Assembly: GCF_015910535.1 (NCBI RefSeq)
Contig: NZ_JACBJG010000001.1
Coordinates: 124,001 to 188,000, forward strand
Length of the DNA stretch: 64,000 nucleotides
Reading direction: 5' to 3'
Source: Saccharomonospora sp. NB11
GTDB lineage: Bacteria > Actinomycetota > Actinomycetes > Mycobacteriales > Pseudonocardiaceae
This document shows positions 47,773-58,925 of this stretch, one piece after another (position 1 is the stretch's first letter; each line of letters opens with the position of its first letter). Position numbers and translations under genes: made by a program. The notes below the pieces were generated by a model that worked only from the letters and a program-made list of their open reading frames with translations, did not search any database and was not told the origin of the DNA.

Positions 47773-47911
47773 GCTCGGCTCGGTTCCTTTCCCGTCACGG
47801 GTCATCAAGGACCCCCGGCCCACGTCCGTTTCCGCCCTCACGGATACTCAACACACGAGGTGGGTGTTTTCATTCTCCCCGCCGCACCGACGAGACCTGG
47901 AGGCCCTCCCC

Positions 47912-48376
47912 TTGAGCAGCTCCGAACCCGACCGGGACTCGGTGGACGCTCTGGAGGACCGTTACGGCTCGGCCCGCATCCGATCGCCCCGCCGCTCCTT
48001 GCGCGGCCGGAAGGCGTCCTGGGTCGGTGTCGCCGTCTTCGTGGTGCTCGGCGTCGCCAGCTACCTCGTCTACACGCAGTGGTTCGCCACCCCCATCGAC
48101 GGCCAGCGGGTCGCGTTCGAGGAACGCCCCGGCAATGCCATGGAGGTGACGGTGGACGTGAACCGCAACGATCCCTCGCGCCCGGCGGTCTGCATCGTGC
48201 GGGTGCGTGACATCGGAGGAGCCGAGACCGGAAGGAAGGAGCTCTACGTTCCACCGGGCGCGTCGCGCCTGGACACAGTCGTGCGGAGCATCGGTCGGCC
48301 TGTCACTGCGGATGTGTACGGCTGCTCTTATGATGTTCCCGAATACTTGTCAACCCCCCAGCGGCCAACGGAGTGA
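47912..48376 (+). CDS. DUF4307 membrane protein
   Basis: The 154-residue protein has an N-terminal cytoplasmic segment (DALEDRYG), one membrane helix (SWVGVAVFVVLGVASYLVYT) and an extracytoplasmic domain with two Cys (AVCIVRV and YGCSYDVP). This matches DUF4307, equivalent to Rv1081c beside greA and mca in M. tuberculosis. The TTG at 47912 has GGAGG nine or so bases upstream; upstream in-frame codons overlap the mca promoter and lack family support. A hairpin follows the stop. Confidence 0.85.
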   Translation: MSSSEPDRDSVDALEDRYGSARIRSPRRSLRGRKASWVGVAVFVVLGVASYLVYTQWFATPIDGQRVAFEERPGNAMEVTVDVNRNDPSRPAVCIVRVRDIGGAETGRKELYVPPGASRLDTVVRSIGRPVTADVYGCSYDVPEYLSTPQRPTE

Positions 48377-48380
48377 AATG

Positions 48381-48400
48381 AGCGCCGGATATCCGGCGTT
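48381..48400 (+). terminator. compact hairpin after DUF4307 gene
   Basis: CGCCGGATATCCGGCG (48383-48398) is a perfect palindrome that can form a stem of six to eight pairs with an ATAT loop, starting a few bases after the DUF4307 stop. It may act as a terminator or as a protein-binding site. Confidence 0.4.
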
Positions 48401-48436
48401 GTGAGAACTCGGCGGCCTCCGGGGGTGGTTTCGTGC

Positions 48437-48501
48437 TATCCTCTGTCTATCGGCACGGTCCCACGCGGGCCGTGTCTTTCCTTTATCTACCAGCCACGAT
48501 G
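48437..48501 (+). promoter_or_regulatory. possible greA promoter and leader hairpins
   Basis: A TATCCT box (48437-48442) is followed by a hairpin CACGGTCC/GGGCCGTG (48454-48474, one G-U pair) and a T-rich run TCTTTCCTTT. This looks like an attenuator or terminator ahead of greA. A second, weaker hairpin CCAGCCAC/GTGGTGG follows. Confidence 0.4.
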
Positions 48502-48552
48502 CTGTGGTGGCCGGCTTGTATACCCAGGTTCGGCAGGCCCTAGGAGGAGATG

Positions 48553-49047
48553 GTGACCGTGAGCGACACCAAGGTGACCTGGTTGACCCAGGATGCCTAC
48601 GACAGGCTCAAGAGCGAGCTCGACGCACTGATCGAGAATCGTCCGGTCATCGCCGCGAAGATCAACGCCAGCCGTGAAGAGGGCGACCTCAAGGAGAACG
48701 GCGGCTACCACGCCGCTCGCGAGGAGCAGGGCCAGCAGGAAGCCCGCATCCGGCATCTGCAGGAGCTGCTGCGCTCCGCGAAGGTCGGCGAAGCGCCGAA
48801 GGACGACGGCATCGCCGAGCCGGGCATGGTGTTGACCGTGCGGTACGAAGGCGATGACGACGAGGAGACGTTCCTTCTCGCCACGCGCGAGGAGGGCGGT
48901 AGCGGACCGATCGAGGTGTACTCGCCCGACTCCCCGCTGGGCAAGGCGCTGCTCGGTGCCCGCGAGGGTGAGTCCCGCGAGTACCTGCTGCCCAACGGCA
49001 AGACCCAGAAGGTGACGCTCGTGAAGGCGGTCCCGTACAGCTCCTGA
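48553..49047 (+). CDS. greA: transcription elongation factor GreA
   Basis: The 164-residue protein has the N-terminal coiled-coil with [25 protein letters not shown], whose acidic tip enters the RNA polymerase secondary channel to rescue backtracked complexes, and the C-terminal FKBP-like domain with [24 protein letters not shown] lies at 48542-48547; the ATG at 48550 is too close, so the GTG at 48553 (five bases) or the GTG at 48559 is more likely, the latter aligning best with mycobacterial GreA. A convergent terminator follows. Confidence 0.96.
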   Translation: MTVSDTKVTWLTQDAYDRLKSELDALIENRPVIAAKINASREEGDLKENGGYHAAREEQGQQEARIRHLQELLRSAKVGEAPKDDGIAEPGMVLTVRYEGDDDEETFLLATREEGGSGPIEVYSPDSPLGKALLGAREGESREYLLPNGKTQKVTLVKAVPYSS

Positions 49048-50985
<1,938 letters not shown>

Positions 50986-50989
50986 GCCC

Positions 50990-51023
50990 CCGTGGGGCCG
51001 CCCAGCGTCGTGCGGCCCCACGG
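50990..51023. terminator. bidirectional terminator between hppD and ilvA
   Basis: CCGTGGGGCCGC (50990-51001) pairs perfectly with GCGGCCCCACGG (51012-51023) around a ten-base loop between convergent genes. Confidence 0.85.
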
Positions 51024-51029
51024 CCTTCC

Positions 51030-52235
51030 TCACACCAGCACGCGATATCCCGCCCGCTGCAACTGCGTCGCGACGTCGGCGCAGTGCTCGGGCCCTCGCG
51101 TCTCCAGTTTCAGAGCGATCTCGACCTCTCCCATCGCGAGCCTGCCCGAGATCCGGGAGTGCTCGACGTCGAGGACGTTCGCGCCCAGCTCTCCGATCCT
51201 CGTCAGCACCCCCGCCAACGACCCGGGCCGGTCGGGCACGCGCAGCCGCAGGCTCAAGTATCGGCCCGCGGCGGTCATGCCGTGCTGGATGATCTGCAAC
51301 AACAGCAGCGGGTCGACGTTGCCGCCCGACAGCACCGCGACGACCGGCGGTTCGAAGACCCCCGGGTGCTCCAGCAGCGCGGCCACCGCGGCGGCACCCG
51401 CGGGTTCGACGACGAGCTTCCGCCGCTCCAGGCACAGCAGCACCGCCCGGGACAGCGACTCCTCGCCCACCGTCACGACGTCGTCCACGAGCGAGCGGAC
51501 GTGCTCGAACGTGACGGGGCCGGGCTCGCCCACCGCGATGCCGTCGGCCATCGTCTGCGTGCGCTCGAGCCGCACGGGGTTGCCCGCGGACAGCGACAGC
51601 GGGAACGCGGCGGCACCCTCGGCCTGCACCCCGACGATCCGCACATCCGGCTTCATGGCCTTCACGGCGCTGGCCAGCCCTCCCACCAGCCCGCCGCCAC
51701 CGGTGGCGACCAGCACGGTGGCCACGTCGGGCACCTGTTCCAGAATCTCCAGCCCCACCGTGCCCTGACCGGCGATGACGTCCGGGTGGTCGAACGGGTG
51801 GATGAAGACCGCGCCGGTGCGCTCGCCGAAGGCCACGGCCTCGGCCAGCGCCTCCTCCAGGGACTCGCCGTGCAGGTGGACGTCGGCGCCGTACCCGCGC
51901 GTGGCGGCCAGCTTCGGCAGCGGGGCGCGTTGCGGCATGAACACCGTCGCCTTGGTGCCCAGCAACGCCGCAGCGAGCGCCACGCCCTGAGCGTGGTTCC
52001 CGGCGCTGGCGGCCACGACGCCCCGCGCCCGCTCCGCCTCACTGAGGCCGTGGATGCGCGTGTAGGCACCTCTGATCTTGAACGACCCGGTGCGCTGGAG
52101 GTTCTCGCACTTCAGCAGAACCGGACCACCCTGGCGCGGTTCGAGGTCCCGCGCCCGCTCCACCGGTGTCTTGCGCACGACCGGTTCGAGCAGCCGCCTC
52201 GCCTCGCGGATTGTGTCCACATTGACAAGTCCCAT
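51030..52235 (-). CDS. ilvA: threonine ammonia-lyase
   Basis: The 401-residue PLP enzyme has the cofactor Lys53 in TGSFKIRGAY, the glycine loop GGGGLVGG and SAGNHAQGVA, and a C-terminal ACT-like domain beginning RVPDRPGSLAGVL. It deaminates threonine to 2-oxobutanoate, feeding isoleucine synthesis or catabolism. The single short ACT domain is the arrangement of the shorter IlvA/TdcB-type enzymes rather than the two-ACT biosynthetic form. It is convergent with hppD. Confidence 0.93.
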   Translation of the reverse strand: MGLVNVDTIREARRLLEPVVRKTPVERARDLEPRQGGPVLLKCENLQRTGSFKIRGAYTRIHGLSEAERARGVVAASAGNHAQGVALAAALLGTKATVFMPQRAPLPKLAATRGYGADVHLHGESLEEALAEAVAFGERTGAVFIHPFDHPDVIAGQGTVGLEILEQVPDVATVLVATGGGGLVGGLASAVKAMKPDVRIVGVQAEGAAAFPLSLSAGNPVRLERTQTMADGIAVGEPGPVTFEHVRSLVDDVVTVGEESLSRAVLLCLERRKLVVEPAGAAAVAALLEHPGVFEPPVVAVLSGGNVDPLLLLQIIQHGMTAAGRYLSLRLRVPDRPGSLAGVLTRIGELGANVLDVEHSRISGRLAMGEVEIALKLETRGPEHCADVATQLQRAGYRVLV

Positions 52236-52357
52236 ACCGGGATGATGTCACTGCACACAGGGTGACCATGAGGTTACGTGCTTGCGCAGATCACGATTGG
52301 GTAAGCTTGTGATACACCGGATGTCACCGAGAGAACCTCACGGCGGGAGACGAAGGC

Positions 52358-52627
52358 ATGGGAAGGACACAGACCTCCACGGGGTCGCGTTCCGCTGGTG
52401 TCCTGCCGCTCATCGCCGGTGTGGTGTCCGCTCTCGCGCTGACCGGGGCCGCCGTCTACACCGTGTCGGAGTCGCAGTGCGACCAGGGCCGGTACGTCCG
52501 TGACGGCAGGCAGGTCACCCTCGTCGGCGGTTGTGTCACCGGCGCCGAGTTGAGGGAGGCGGGCATCGGTCAGGACCACGACCGATCCGGTGCCGACGCC
52601 ACCTCCCCCGGCGACCTCAACCGCTGA
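52358..52627 (+). CDS. small membrane-anchored or secreted protein
   Basis: The 89-residue protein has a basic start, a hydrophobic helix (GVLPLIAGVVSALALTGAAV) and a short outer part with two Cys (ESQCDQGRY and LVGGCVTGAEL), which may form a disulfide. A purine-rich GGGAGACGAAGG precedes the ATG. It lies between ilvA (divergent) and metB (convergent, three bases apart). Not recognised as a named family. Confidence 0.65.
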   Translation: MGRTQTSTGSRSAGVLPLIAGVVSALALTGAAVYTVSESQCDQGRYVRDGRQVTLVGGCVTGAELREAGIGQDHDRSGADATSPGDLNR

Positions 52628-52630
52628 CCA

Positions 52631-53791
52631 CTACGACGCGTCGAGCGCCTCGCGCAGGTCGGCCAGCAGGTCGTGCGCGTCCTCGATGCCGACGGACAGT
52701 CGCACCAGCTCCGGCGGAACTGCCAGCAGCGATCCGGCGACGCTCGCGTGCGTCATGCGACCCGGGTGCTCGATGAGCGACTCCACCCCACCCAACGACT
52801 CGGCGAGCACGAACAGCTTGGTCCGTGCGGCCATGTCGAGCGCGGCCTGCTCACCGTCGGCGTGGGTGAAGGACACCATCCCGCCGAAGCGCCGCATCTG
52901 CTTGGCGGCCAGCGAGTGGCCCGGGTGCTCGGCCAGCCCCGGGTAGTAGACGTGCGCGACCTTCGGGTGCACCGACAGGGCCTCGGCGATCAGCTCGGCG
53001 TTGGCGCAGTGCTGCTCCATGCGGACGGCGAGCGTCTTGAGCCCCCGCAGCGTCAGCCACGCGTCGAAGGCGCCCGGCACGGCACCGGCGGAGTTGCGCA
53101 GGAAGAACAGCCGCTCCCGCAGGTCGTCGGAGTCGGTGACGACGGCTCCGCCCACGACGTCCGAGTGGCCGCCGAGGTACTTGGTCGTCGAGTGCACGAC
53201 GACGTCCGCGCCGAGTTCGAGCGGCGTCTGCAGGTACGGCGTGGCGAAGGTGTTGTCCACGACGAGCTTCGCGCCGCCGACGTGCGCCAGCTCCGCCAGC
53301 GCGGCGATGTCGGCGATACCCAGCAGCGGGTTGGTGGGCGACTCGCACCAGATGAGCTTGGTCTCGGGGCGCATGGCCGTCCTGACCTCGTCGAGGTCGG
53401 ACAGCGCGGCGACGCTGTAGGTCACGCCCCACTCGGTGAGGACCTTGTCGATCAGCCGGAACGTGCCGCCATAGACGTCGTTGCCGAGGATCAGGTGGTC
53501 ACCAGGACGAAGCATGGTGCGCAGCACCGCGTCGCTGGCGGCCATCCCCGACGCGAACGCCAGCGCGTGCCGACCGCCCTCCAACGCGGCCAGGGCCTCT
53601 TCCAGCGCGACGCGGGTCGGGTTCGCGGTCCGCGAGTACTCGAAGCCGCCTTCGCGAAGGCCGCCCACTCCGTCCTGTGCGTAGGTGGAGGTCTGGTAGA
53701 TCGGCACGATCACCGCACCCGTACGCGGGTCGGGCTCCTGCCCTGCGTGGATGGCGCGTGTCTCGAATCCGTAGCGCGGGTCTGCAACCAT
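52631..53791 (-). CDS. metB: cystathionine gamma-synthase
   Basis: The 386-residue PLP enzyme of the Cys/Met metabolism family has FETRAIHAGQEPDPRTGAV near the start, the cofactor Lys204 in HSTTKYLGGHSD and the ending RLSVGIEDAHDLLADL. It makes cystathionine from an activated homoserine and cysteine; some homologues act as gamma-lyases. Position near cbs matches M. tuberculosis Rv1079/Rv1077, giving both directions of transsulfuration. The ATG at 53791 is chosen over an upstream ATG that adds a non-conserved stretch. Confidence 0.92.
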   Translation of the reverse strand: MVADPRYGFETRAIHAGQEPDPRTGAVIVPIYQTSTYAQDGVGGLREGGFEYSRTANPTRVALEEALAALEGGRHALAFASGMAASDAVLRTMLRPGDHLILGNDVYGGTFRLIDKVLTEWGVTYSVAALSDLDEVRTAMRPETKLIWCESPTNPLLGIADIAALAELAHVGGAKLVVDNTFATPYLQTPLELGADVVVHSTTKYLGGHSDVVGGAVVTDSDDLRERLFFLRNSAGAVPGAFDAWLTLRGLKTLAVRMEQHCANAELIAEALSVHPKVAHVYYPGLAEHPGHSLAAKQMRRFGGMVSFTHADGEQAALDMAARTKLFVLAESLGGVESLIEHPGRMTHASVAGSLLAVPPELVRLSVGIEDAHDLLADLREALDAS

Positions 53792-53844
53792 GCCCACAGC
53801 GTACGGGTGGCCCCCAGCGTCCGCCGTCACGCGTCAAGGAAGTT

Positions 53845-53879
53845 GAAAGGGCCGCGGGTGCCACACCCACGGCCCTTTC
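53845..53879 (-). terminator. terminator after proline-rich membrane protein gene
   Basis: GAAAGGGCCG (53845-53854) pairs with CGGCCCTTTC (53870-53879), extended inside by GGTG/CACC. It lies 19 bases past the stop codon on the minus strand and before metB. Confidence 0.75.
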
Positions 53880-53897
53880 GACATGCGAATCAGTGGA

Positions 53898-55334
53898 TCA
53901 CCACTGCTGCGGCGGCTGACCCGGCTGACCGAAGCCGCCGGGCTGACCGGGCTGGCCGGGCTGGCCGGGCTGGCCGGGCTGGCCGGGCTGGCCGGGCTGG
54001 CCGGGCTGGCCGGGCTGGCCGAACCCGCCGGGCTGACCGGGCTGACCGGGCTGGCCGGGCTGGCCGAAGCCGCCCTGCTGCCCCGGCTGCTCGAAGCCCC
54101 CGCTCGACGGGAACTGCCCGCCGGGCTGGGCGAAGCCACCGCTCGACGGGAACTGCCCACCGGGCTGGCCGAAGCCACCGGGCTGCCCCGGCTGGCCGAA
54201 CCCGCCGGGCTGACCGAAGCCACCAGGCTGGCCGGGGGGCGGGAAGTTGCCGCCGCCACCGGGACCACCGGGACCACCAACGCCCAGCATCGCGGCCGTC
54301 GCGGGAATGACCGCCAGCACACCGGCAGCCAGCACGATGATGCCGAAGATCAGGTAGAGAGTGGCACTGCCCAACCCGCCGCTCTTGCCGAACTGCGAGG
54401 CGTACTCGTCGTTGACCGAGGTGCCGATCATCAGCAGAACGGCGGAGACCAGCAGCAGCGCGCCACCGCCCAGGGTCACGAAGGGGCCGAGCTTCTGCAG
54501 CGCGCCCTTGAGCTTCGAGCTCAGAGCCATCAGCACGCCACCCGCGATCGCCGCCAGCGAGCCGATCAGCGTCAGGATGATGTAGAAGGTGAGCGTGCCG
54601 GGCGAGGCGATACCGGCCTGCTTCAGCATCTCCTTCGCCCGCGGCACGCTGTCGACGATGTCACTGAAATCGCCGACATCTCCGAGGTCGATGAACGCGA
54701 AGATCAGCGAGATGGCGCCGATTACAGCGAGCACGCCGCCCACCACGAGGCCGACGATGTTCATGCCGCCCGGGCCGGCGGGCGCTCCCCCGCCGAAGCC
54801 GGGCTGCGGCGGAGCGCCGAACCCGCCGCCGGGAGGGGCACCGAAGCCGCCCTGAGGCGGCGCACCGAACTGACCCGGCTGTCCGCCGAAGCCCTGCTGG
54901 GGCTGCGGGCCGGACTGCGGACCAGGCTGCCCCGGCTGCTGCCCCGGAGCACCGAAACCACCGGACGGCTGCTGCCCGAAGGCGGCCTGCGGGTTCACCG
55001 CGGCCGGGTTGTCCGCGGCGCTGGGCGGCGGAGCGTAGGGAATGCCCGCCTGTGGCTGCAGGCCCGGGGGCACCAACTGCGTGGACTCGGCGTTCGAGCC
55101 CTGCTGGTCTCCCGCGGCCGGGTTCGGGGGCTGAACGACCTGCGTCGGCTCGGGGCTGTCCCCGAACGTCTGCTGCTGCTCACCCTGTGACTGCTGGGGC
55201 TGTTGCGGCTGGACCACCTGGGTCGGTTCGGACTGGCCGAACTGGTTGTCTTGTTGTGGCTGAGGACCGTCGGACGGCCCCTGGGGTTGTTGCTCGCCAC
55301 CCCACTGCTGGTTCGGCGGCTGCGGAGCACTCAT
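53898..55334 (-). CDS. proline/glutamine/glycine-rich membrane protein (Pra-like position)
   Basis: The 478-residue protein has a long Gln/Pro-rich N-terminal region with two SEPTQVVQP-type repeats, four central membrane helices ([60 protein letters not shown] and [20 protein letters not shown]), and a C-terminal tail of [11 protein letters not shown] repeats. Both soluble ends should lie on the same side of the membrane. In M. tuberculosis the gene between metB and cbs is Rv1078 (pra, a proline-rich antigen), which has a similar layout. The ATG at 55334 ([11 protein letters not shown]) is preferred. Function is unknown. Confidence 0.82.
   Translation of the reverse strand: MSAPQPPNQQWGGEQQPQGPSDGPQPQQDNQFGQSEPTQVVQPQQPQQSQGEQQQTFGDSPEPTQVVQPPNPAAGDQQGSNAESTQLVPPGLQPQAGIPYAPPPSAADNPAAVNPQAAFGQQPSGGFGAPGQQPGQPGPQSGPQPQQGFGGQPGQFGAPPQGGFGAPPGGGFGAPPQPGFGGGAPAGPGGMNIVGLVVGGVLAVIGAISLIFAFIDLGDVGDFSDIVDSVPRAKEMLKQAGIASPGTLTFYIILTLIGSLAAIAGGVLMALSSKLKGALQKLGPFVTLGGGALLLVSAVLLMIGTSVNDEYASQFGKSGGLGSATLYLIFGIIVLAAGVLAVIPATAAMLGVGGPGGPGGGGNFPPPGQPGGFGQPGGFGQPGQPGGFGQPGGQFPSSGGFAQPGGQFPSSGGFEQPGQQGGFGQPGQPGQPGQPGGFGQPGQPGQPGQPGQPGQPGQPGQPGQPGGFGQPGQPPQQW
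53942..54022. repeat. nine tandem 9-bp units coding GQP repeats
   Basis: The 9-bp unit GCTGGCCGG and variants occur nine times in a row inside the 3' end of the proline-rich protein gene, encoding Gly-Gln-Pro on the minus strand. Such arrays change length easily by slippage in units of three residues. Confidence 0.9.
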
Positions 55335-55451
55335 TGGGTCGTGAACCCCCTTGACGAGGACCTTGGTGATTTCGCTCGCGCACACGCTATCGGATCGTGA
55401 CCCGTGCAGCGTGTAACGCCCCTGGCAGGTCGTCCGATGATCTTGAGTCGC

Positions 55452-56825
55452 CTACGCGTGCCCGGAGAGGAAAGCCAGCAGGTCGTGCCTGGTCACGACT
55501 CCCGCGGGCTTGCCGTCCACGAGGACGAGCGCACCGCTCGCAGTCCCGAGTGCCTTCATGGCGGCCCCGATGTGCTCACCGGCGCCGATGGTGGGCAGCG
55601 GGGCCGACATGTGGTCCTCCAGCCGGTCCGCGAGCGCGGCCTTGCCCGTGAACAACGCTTCGAGCAGGTCCCGCTCGTTCACCGCGCCCACGACCTCGGC
55701 GGCCATGACCGGAGGTTCGGCGCTGACGACCGGCATCTGGCTGACACCGAACTCCCGCAGGATGGCCACGGCCTCCGCCACCGTCTCGTTCGGGTGCGTG
55801 TGCACGAGGTCGGGCAGCGTGCCGTTCTTGCGCCGGAGGACGTCGGCGACCGTCGCGTCCTGCGAGTCGGGCGAGAGGAACCCGTACGACGACATCCAGT
55901 TGTCGTTGAAGATCTTGCCGAGGTAACCGCGACCGCTGTCGGGCAGCAGCACCACGATGACGTCGTCCGGACCGCACCGCTCGGCCAGGCGCAGCGCGGC
56001 GGCGACCGCCATGCCGCACGACCCGCCCACGAGCAGGCCTTCCTCCTGAGCGAGCCTGCGCGTGATGGTGAACGACTCGGCGTCGGAGACCGCGATGATT
56101 TCGTCGGCGATGTCGCGGTCGTAAGTCTCCGGCCAGAAGTCCTCACCGACGCCCTCGACCAGGTACGGCCTGCCGGTGCCACCCGAGTACACGGAGCCCT
56201 CGGGGTCCGCGCCGATCACCTTCACCCGGCCGTCGGAGGCTTCCTTGAGGTAACGCCCGGTGCCCGAGATGGTGCCGCCCGTACCCACGCCCGCGACGAA
56301 GTGCGTCACCTTGCCGTCGGTCTGCTTCCAGATCTCCGGCCCGGTGGAGAGGTAGTGGCTCTCCGGGTTGTGCGGGTTGGCGTACTGGTTCGGCTTCCAC
56401 GCGCCCTCGATCTCGCGCGTGAGCCGGTCGGAGACGTTGTAGTAGGACTCGGGGTGCTCCGGCGGCACGGCGGTGGGGCAGACCACCACCTCGGCGCCGT
56501 AGGCCTTGAGGACGTTGCGCTTGTCCTCACTGACCTTGTCCGGGCACACGAACACGCACCGGTAGCCCTTGCGCTGGGCGACCATGGCCAGGCCGACCCC
56601 GGTGTTTCCCGAGGTGGGCTCCACGATCGTGCCCCCGGGCCGCAGCTCCCCCGATGCCTCGGCGGCCTCGATCATGCGCTCGGCGATCCTGTCCTTCACG
56701 CTGCCGCCGGGATTGAGGTACTCGACCTTGGCGAGCACGAGCGGCTTGACGCCCTTCGTGAGGGCGTTCAACTTGACCAGCGGAGTGTTGCCCACGAGGT
56801 CGGTGACGTGTTCGGCGTATTCCAT
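55452..56825 (-). CDS. cbs: cystathionine beta-synthase
   Basis: The 457-residue PLP enzyme has the cofactor Lys44 in NPGGSVKDRIAERM, the substrate loop PTSGNTGVGLAMV and phosphate-binding GVGTGGTISGTGRYL. Two C-terminal CBS domains follow (residues about 335-457), as in eukaryotic and actinobacterial cystathionine beta-synthases but without a heme domain. It condenses serine and homocysteine to cystathionine. The ATG at 56825 gives the family start MEYAEHVTDLVGNTPLV. It corresponds to Rv1077. Confidence 0.95.
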   Translation of the reverse strand: MEYAEHVTDLVGNTPLVKLNALTKGVKPLVLAKVEYLNPGGSVKDRIAERMIEAAEASGELRPGGTIVEPTSGNTGVGLAMVAQRKGYRCVFVCPDKVSEDKRNVLKAYGAEVVVCPTAVPPEHPESYYNVSDRLTREIEGAWKPNQYANPHNPESHYLSTGPEIWKQTDGKVTHFVAGVGTGGTISGTGRYLKEASDGRVKVIGADPEGSVYSGGTGRPYLVEGVGEDFWPETYDRDIADEIIAVSDAESFTITRRLAQEEGLLVGGSCGMAVAAALRLAERCGPDDVIVVLLPDSGRGYLGKIFNDNWMSSYGFLSPDSQDATVADVLRRKNGTLPDLVHTHPNETVAEAVAILREFGVSQMPVVSAEPPVMAAEVVGAVNERDLLEALFTGKAALADRLEDHMSAPLPTIGAGEHIGAAMKALGTASGALVLVDGKPAGVVTRHDLLAFLSGHA

Positions 56826-56963
56826 GCGACCAGGGTATGCGGCCCGGGGCCGGAACGGGGACACCGACCTTCGTCGGTCGCCACACCCAGGCCATTGTCC
56901 GAATAGGACTCGTGTGGTTAGCTCTGGCGCGACATCGCGTTCGCGAGCATCCGAGGAGCCCAC

Positions 56964-58805
56964 GTGAGAACACCCCGCAAGGCCGCGCTGTGCGCGCTGG
57001 CCGCGGCGACGCTGCTGGGCACGGCGACACTCCCCGCATCGGCCGCCGGCTCTGACCGCGTCGACTTCACCCTGACCGTGCTGTTCAGCAGCGACATGGA
57101 ATCCGCCCTGCTCGGCGTGCCGGGCGGCGAACAGGAGGACGGCACCGACGAGGGGCCGATCGTCGACGGCGGCACCCACCCCTACGGCAGCCCGTCCCGC
57201 ATGGCCACGCTGATCGACAAGCTGCGTGCCGAGGCGACCCGCGGCAAGCCCGCGCCCGGCCAGGCCGGACACCGAGGCGAGATCGTCATCTCCGGTGGCG
57301 ACAACTTCCTCCCCGGGCCCGAGTACTCCGCGAGCACCGTCGAGGACGCCCCCTTCTACGACGCGCTCGCGCTGAAGCACATCGGTTTCGACGTCAGCAT
57401 CATCGGTAACCACGACTTCGACTTCGGCCCGGACGAGCTCGCCCGGTTCCTCGACACGGCGGGCGACGAGGTGGCGTTCGTCAGCGCCAACCTCGACGTC
57501 TCCGGCGAACCCGCGTTGGCCGCCCACACCGAGGACGGCACCCTCGCCACGAGCCGGGTGTTCCGCACGGCGGGCGAGCGCATCGGCATCATCGGGCTGA
57601 CGACGCCGGAGCTGCCCACGCTGTCGAGCCCCCGCGACGTCGAGGTGAAGCCGGAGCTGGCCGAGATCACCAACGCGCTGGCCGACGACTTCGCCCGTCG
57701 CGGCATCGACAAGGTCGTGCTGGTCAGCCACCTCCAGGACATCGACAACGAGCTGGCCCTCGTCCCGCAGCTCCGAGGCGTGGACGCGGTGCTCGGCGCG
57801 GGCGGCGGCGAGATCCTCGCCAACGAGGACGACCGGCTGATCCCGGGCGACGTGCCCGAGCGCGGCTTCCCGCTGGAGGCCGAGGACGCCGACGGGCGGA
57901 CCGTGCCCGTCATCGCCGTGACGGGCGACTACAAGTACGTCGGCAGGCTCGTTTTGAACTTCGACCGCTGGGGCAGGGTCCTCGACGTCGACGAGAAGCA
58001 GACCGGACCGGCGCGGGTCTCCGGGGTCGGGCCGGACGCCGTCCACGGCGACCCGATCGTGCGTGCCGAGGTCGAGAAGCCCGTGGCCGAGCACGTGGCC
58101 TCGCTGGCCGAGGAGGTCGTGGCCACCAGCGAGGTGCCGCTCAACGGCGTGCGCAACGACGTCCGCAGTCGCGAGACCAACCTCGGCAACCTCGTCGCCG
58201 ACAGCATCCTGTGGGCGGGCCGACAGCAGGCCGAGGAGTACGACGTTCCCACCCCACAGGTCGCCATCCAGAACGGCGGCGGCATCCGTAACGACTCGGT
58301 GCTGCCCGCCGGTGAGGTGACCGCGCTGAACACCTACGAGGTCGCGCCGTTCGCGAACTTCGTCGCCGTGGTCCCGGAGGTCCCGAGGGACGTGCTGCGC
58401 CAGCTCCTCGAACGCGGCGTCGCCGCCGCCCCCGACGCCTCCGGCGCGTTCATGCAGGTGGCGGGTCTGACGTTCACCTACGACCCGGCCCGGCAGGCGC
58501 AGGAGATCGAGGAAGGCACCAACGTGATCGTGACCCCCGGTGAGCGGGTGCGCGACGTGGTGCTGGCCGACGGGACGGTCCTGGTGGCCGACGGGGTCGT
58601 CGTGGAGGGGCCGCCGGTGTCGGTGGCGACCAACGACTTCTCCGCCCGAGGCGGGGACGGCTACCCGTTCGCCGACCTGCCGTTCACGAGTGTCGGTCTG
58701 ACTCACCAGCTCGCCGTGCAGGGCTTCCTCTCCGAGGGGCTGGGCGGCACGGTGACCGCGGCCGACTACCCCGAGGGCGGCGAGGGACGGATCACCTCCC
58801 TGTGA
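56964..58805 (+). CDS. secreted bifunctional metallophosphatase/5'-nucleotidase
   Basis: The 613-residue protein starts with a signal peptide (ALCALAAATLLGTATLPASA) and has the metallophosphoesterase domain with GGDNFLPG, IGNHDFDFG and VSHLQDID, then a C-terminal 5'-nucleotidase domain with IQNGGGIRNDSVLPAGEV and the substrate-stacking FSARGGDGYPF. It would hydrolyse extracellular nucleotides to nucleosides for uptake. GAGGAG precedes the GTG at 56964. There is no sortase or lipid anchor signal. A canonical terminator follows. Confidence 0.93.
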   Translation: MRTPRKAALCALAAATLLGTATLPASAAGSDRVDFTLTVLFSSDMESALLGVPGGEQEDGTDEGPIVDGGTHPYGSPSRMATLIDKLRAEATRGKPAPGQAGHRGEIVISGGDNFLPGPEYSASTVEDAPFYDALALKHIGFDVSIIGNHDFDFGPDELARFLDTAGDEVAFVSANLDVSGEPALAAHTEDGTLATSRVFRTAGERIGIIGLTTPELPTLSSPRDVEVKPELAEITNALADDFARRGIDKVVLVSHLQDIDNELALVPQLRGVDAVLGAGGGEILANEDDRLIPGDVPERGFPLEAEDADGRTVPVIAVTGDYKYVGRLVLNFDRWGRVLDVDEKQTGPARVSGVGPDAVHGDPIVRAEVEKPVAEHVASLAEEVVATSEVPLNGVRNDVRSRETNLGNLVADSILWAGRQQAEEYDVPTPQVAIQNGGGIRNDSVLPAGEVTALNTYEVAPFANFVAVVPEVPRDVLRQLLERGVAAAPDASGAFMQVAGLTFTYDPARQAQEIEEGTNVIVTPGERVRDVVLADGTVLVADGVVVEGPPVSVATNDFSARGGDGYPFADLPFTSVGLTHQLAVQGFLSEGLGGTVTAADYPEGGEGRITSL

Positions 58806-58809
58806 CATC

Positions 58810-58853
58810 GTGCGCCGGACACCCGCCGCGACGTGGTGTGGTGTCCGGCGCAC
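58810..58853 (+). terminator. intrinsic terminator with T-rich tail
   Basis: GTGCGCCGGACACC (58810-58823) pairs perfectly with GGTGTCCGGCGCAC (58840-58853), followed by TTCTTT. It begins five bases past the nucleotidase stop. Confidence 0.9.
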
Positions 58854-58889
58854 TTCTTTGCAATCCCGGGCCAGGCGGGCAGGATGGAA

Positions 58890-58905
58890 CTAAGCACGCG
58901 CTTAG
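58890..58905. promoter_or_regulatory. TetR-type operator upstream of thiolase
   Basis: CTAAGCACGCGCTTAG is a perfect 6-4-6 palindrome 20 bases upstream of the thiolase ATG. It resembles sites of TetR repressors that control fatty acid degradation genes in actinobacteria. No such regulator is adjacent. Confidence 0.7.
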
Positions 58906-58925
58906 TCGACCCGAAGGAGTGTTCG

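Noticed and set aside
55452-58853. Minus-strand frame joining the nucleotidase region to cbs as one 1133-residue protein
   Set aside because: Only the last 457 residues resemble a protein family (cbs); the upstream part is antisense to the secreted nucleotidase.
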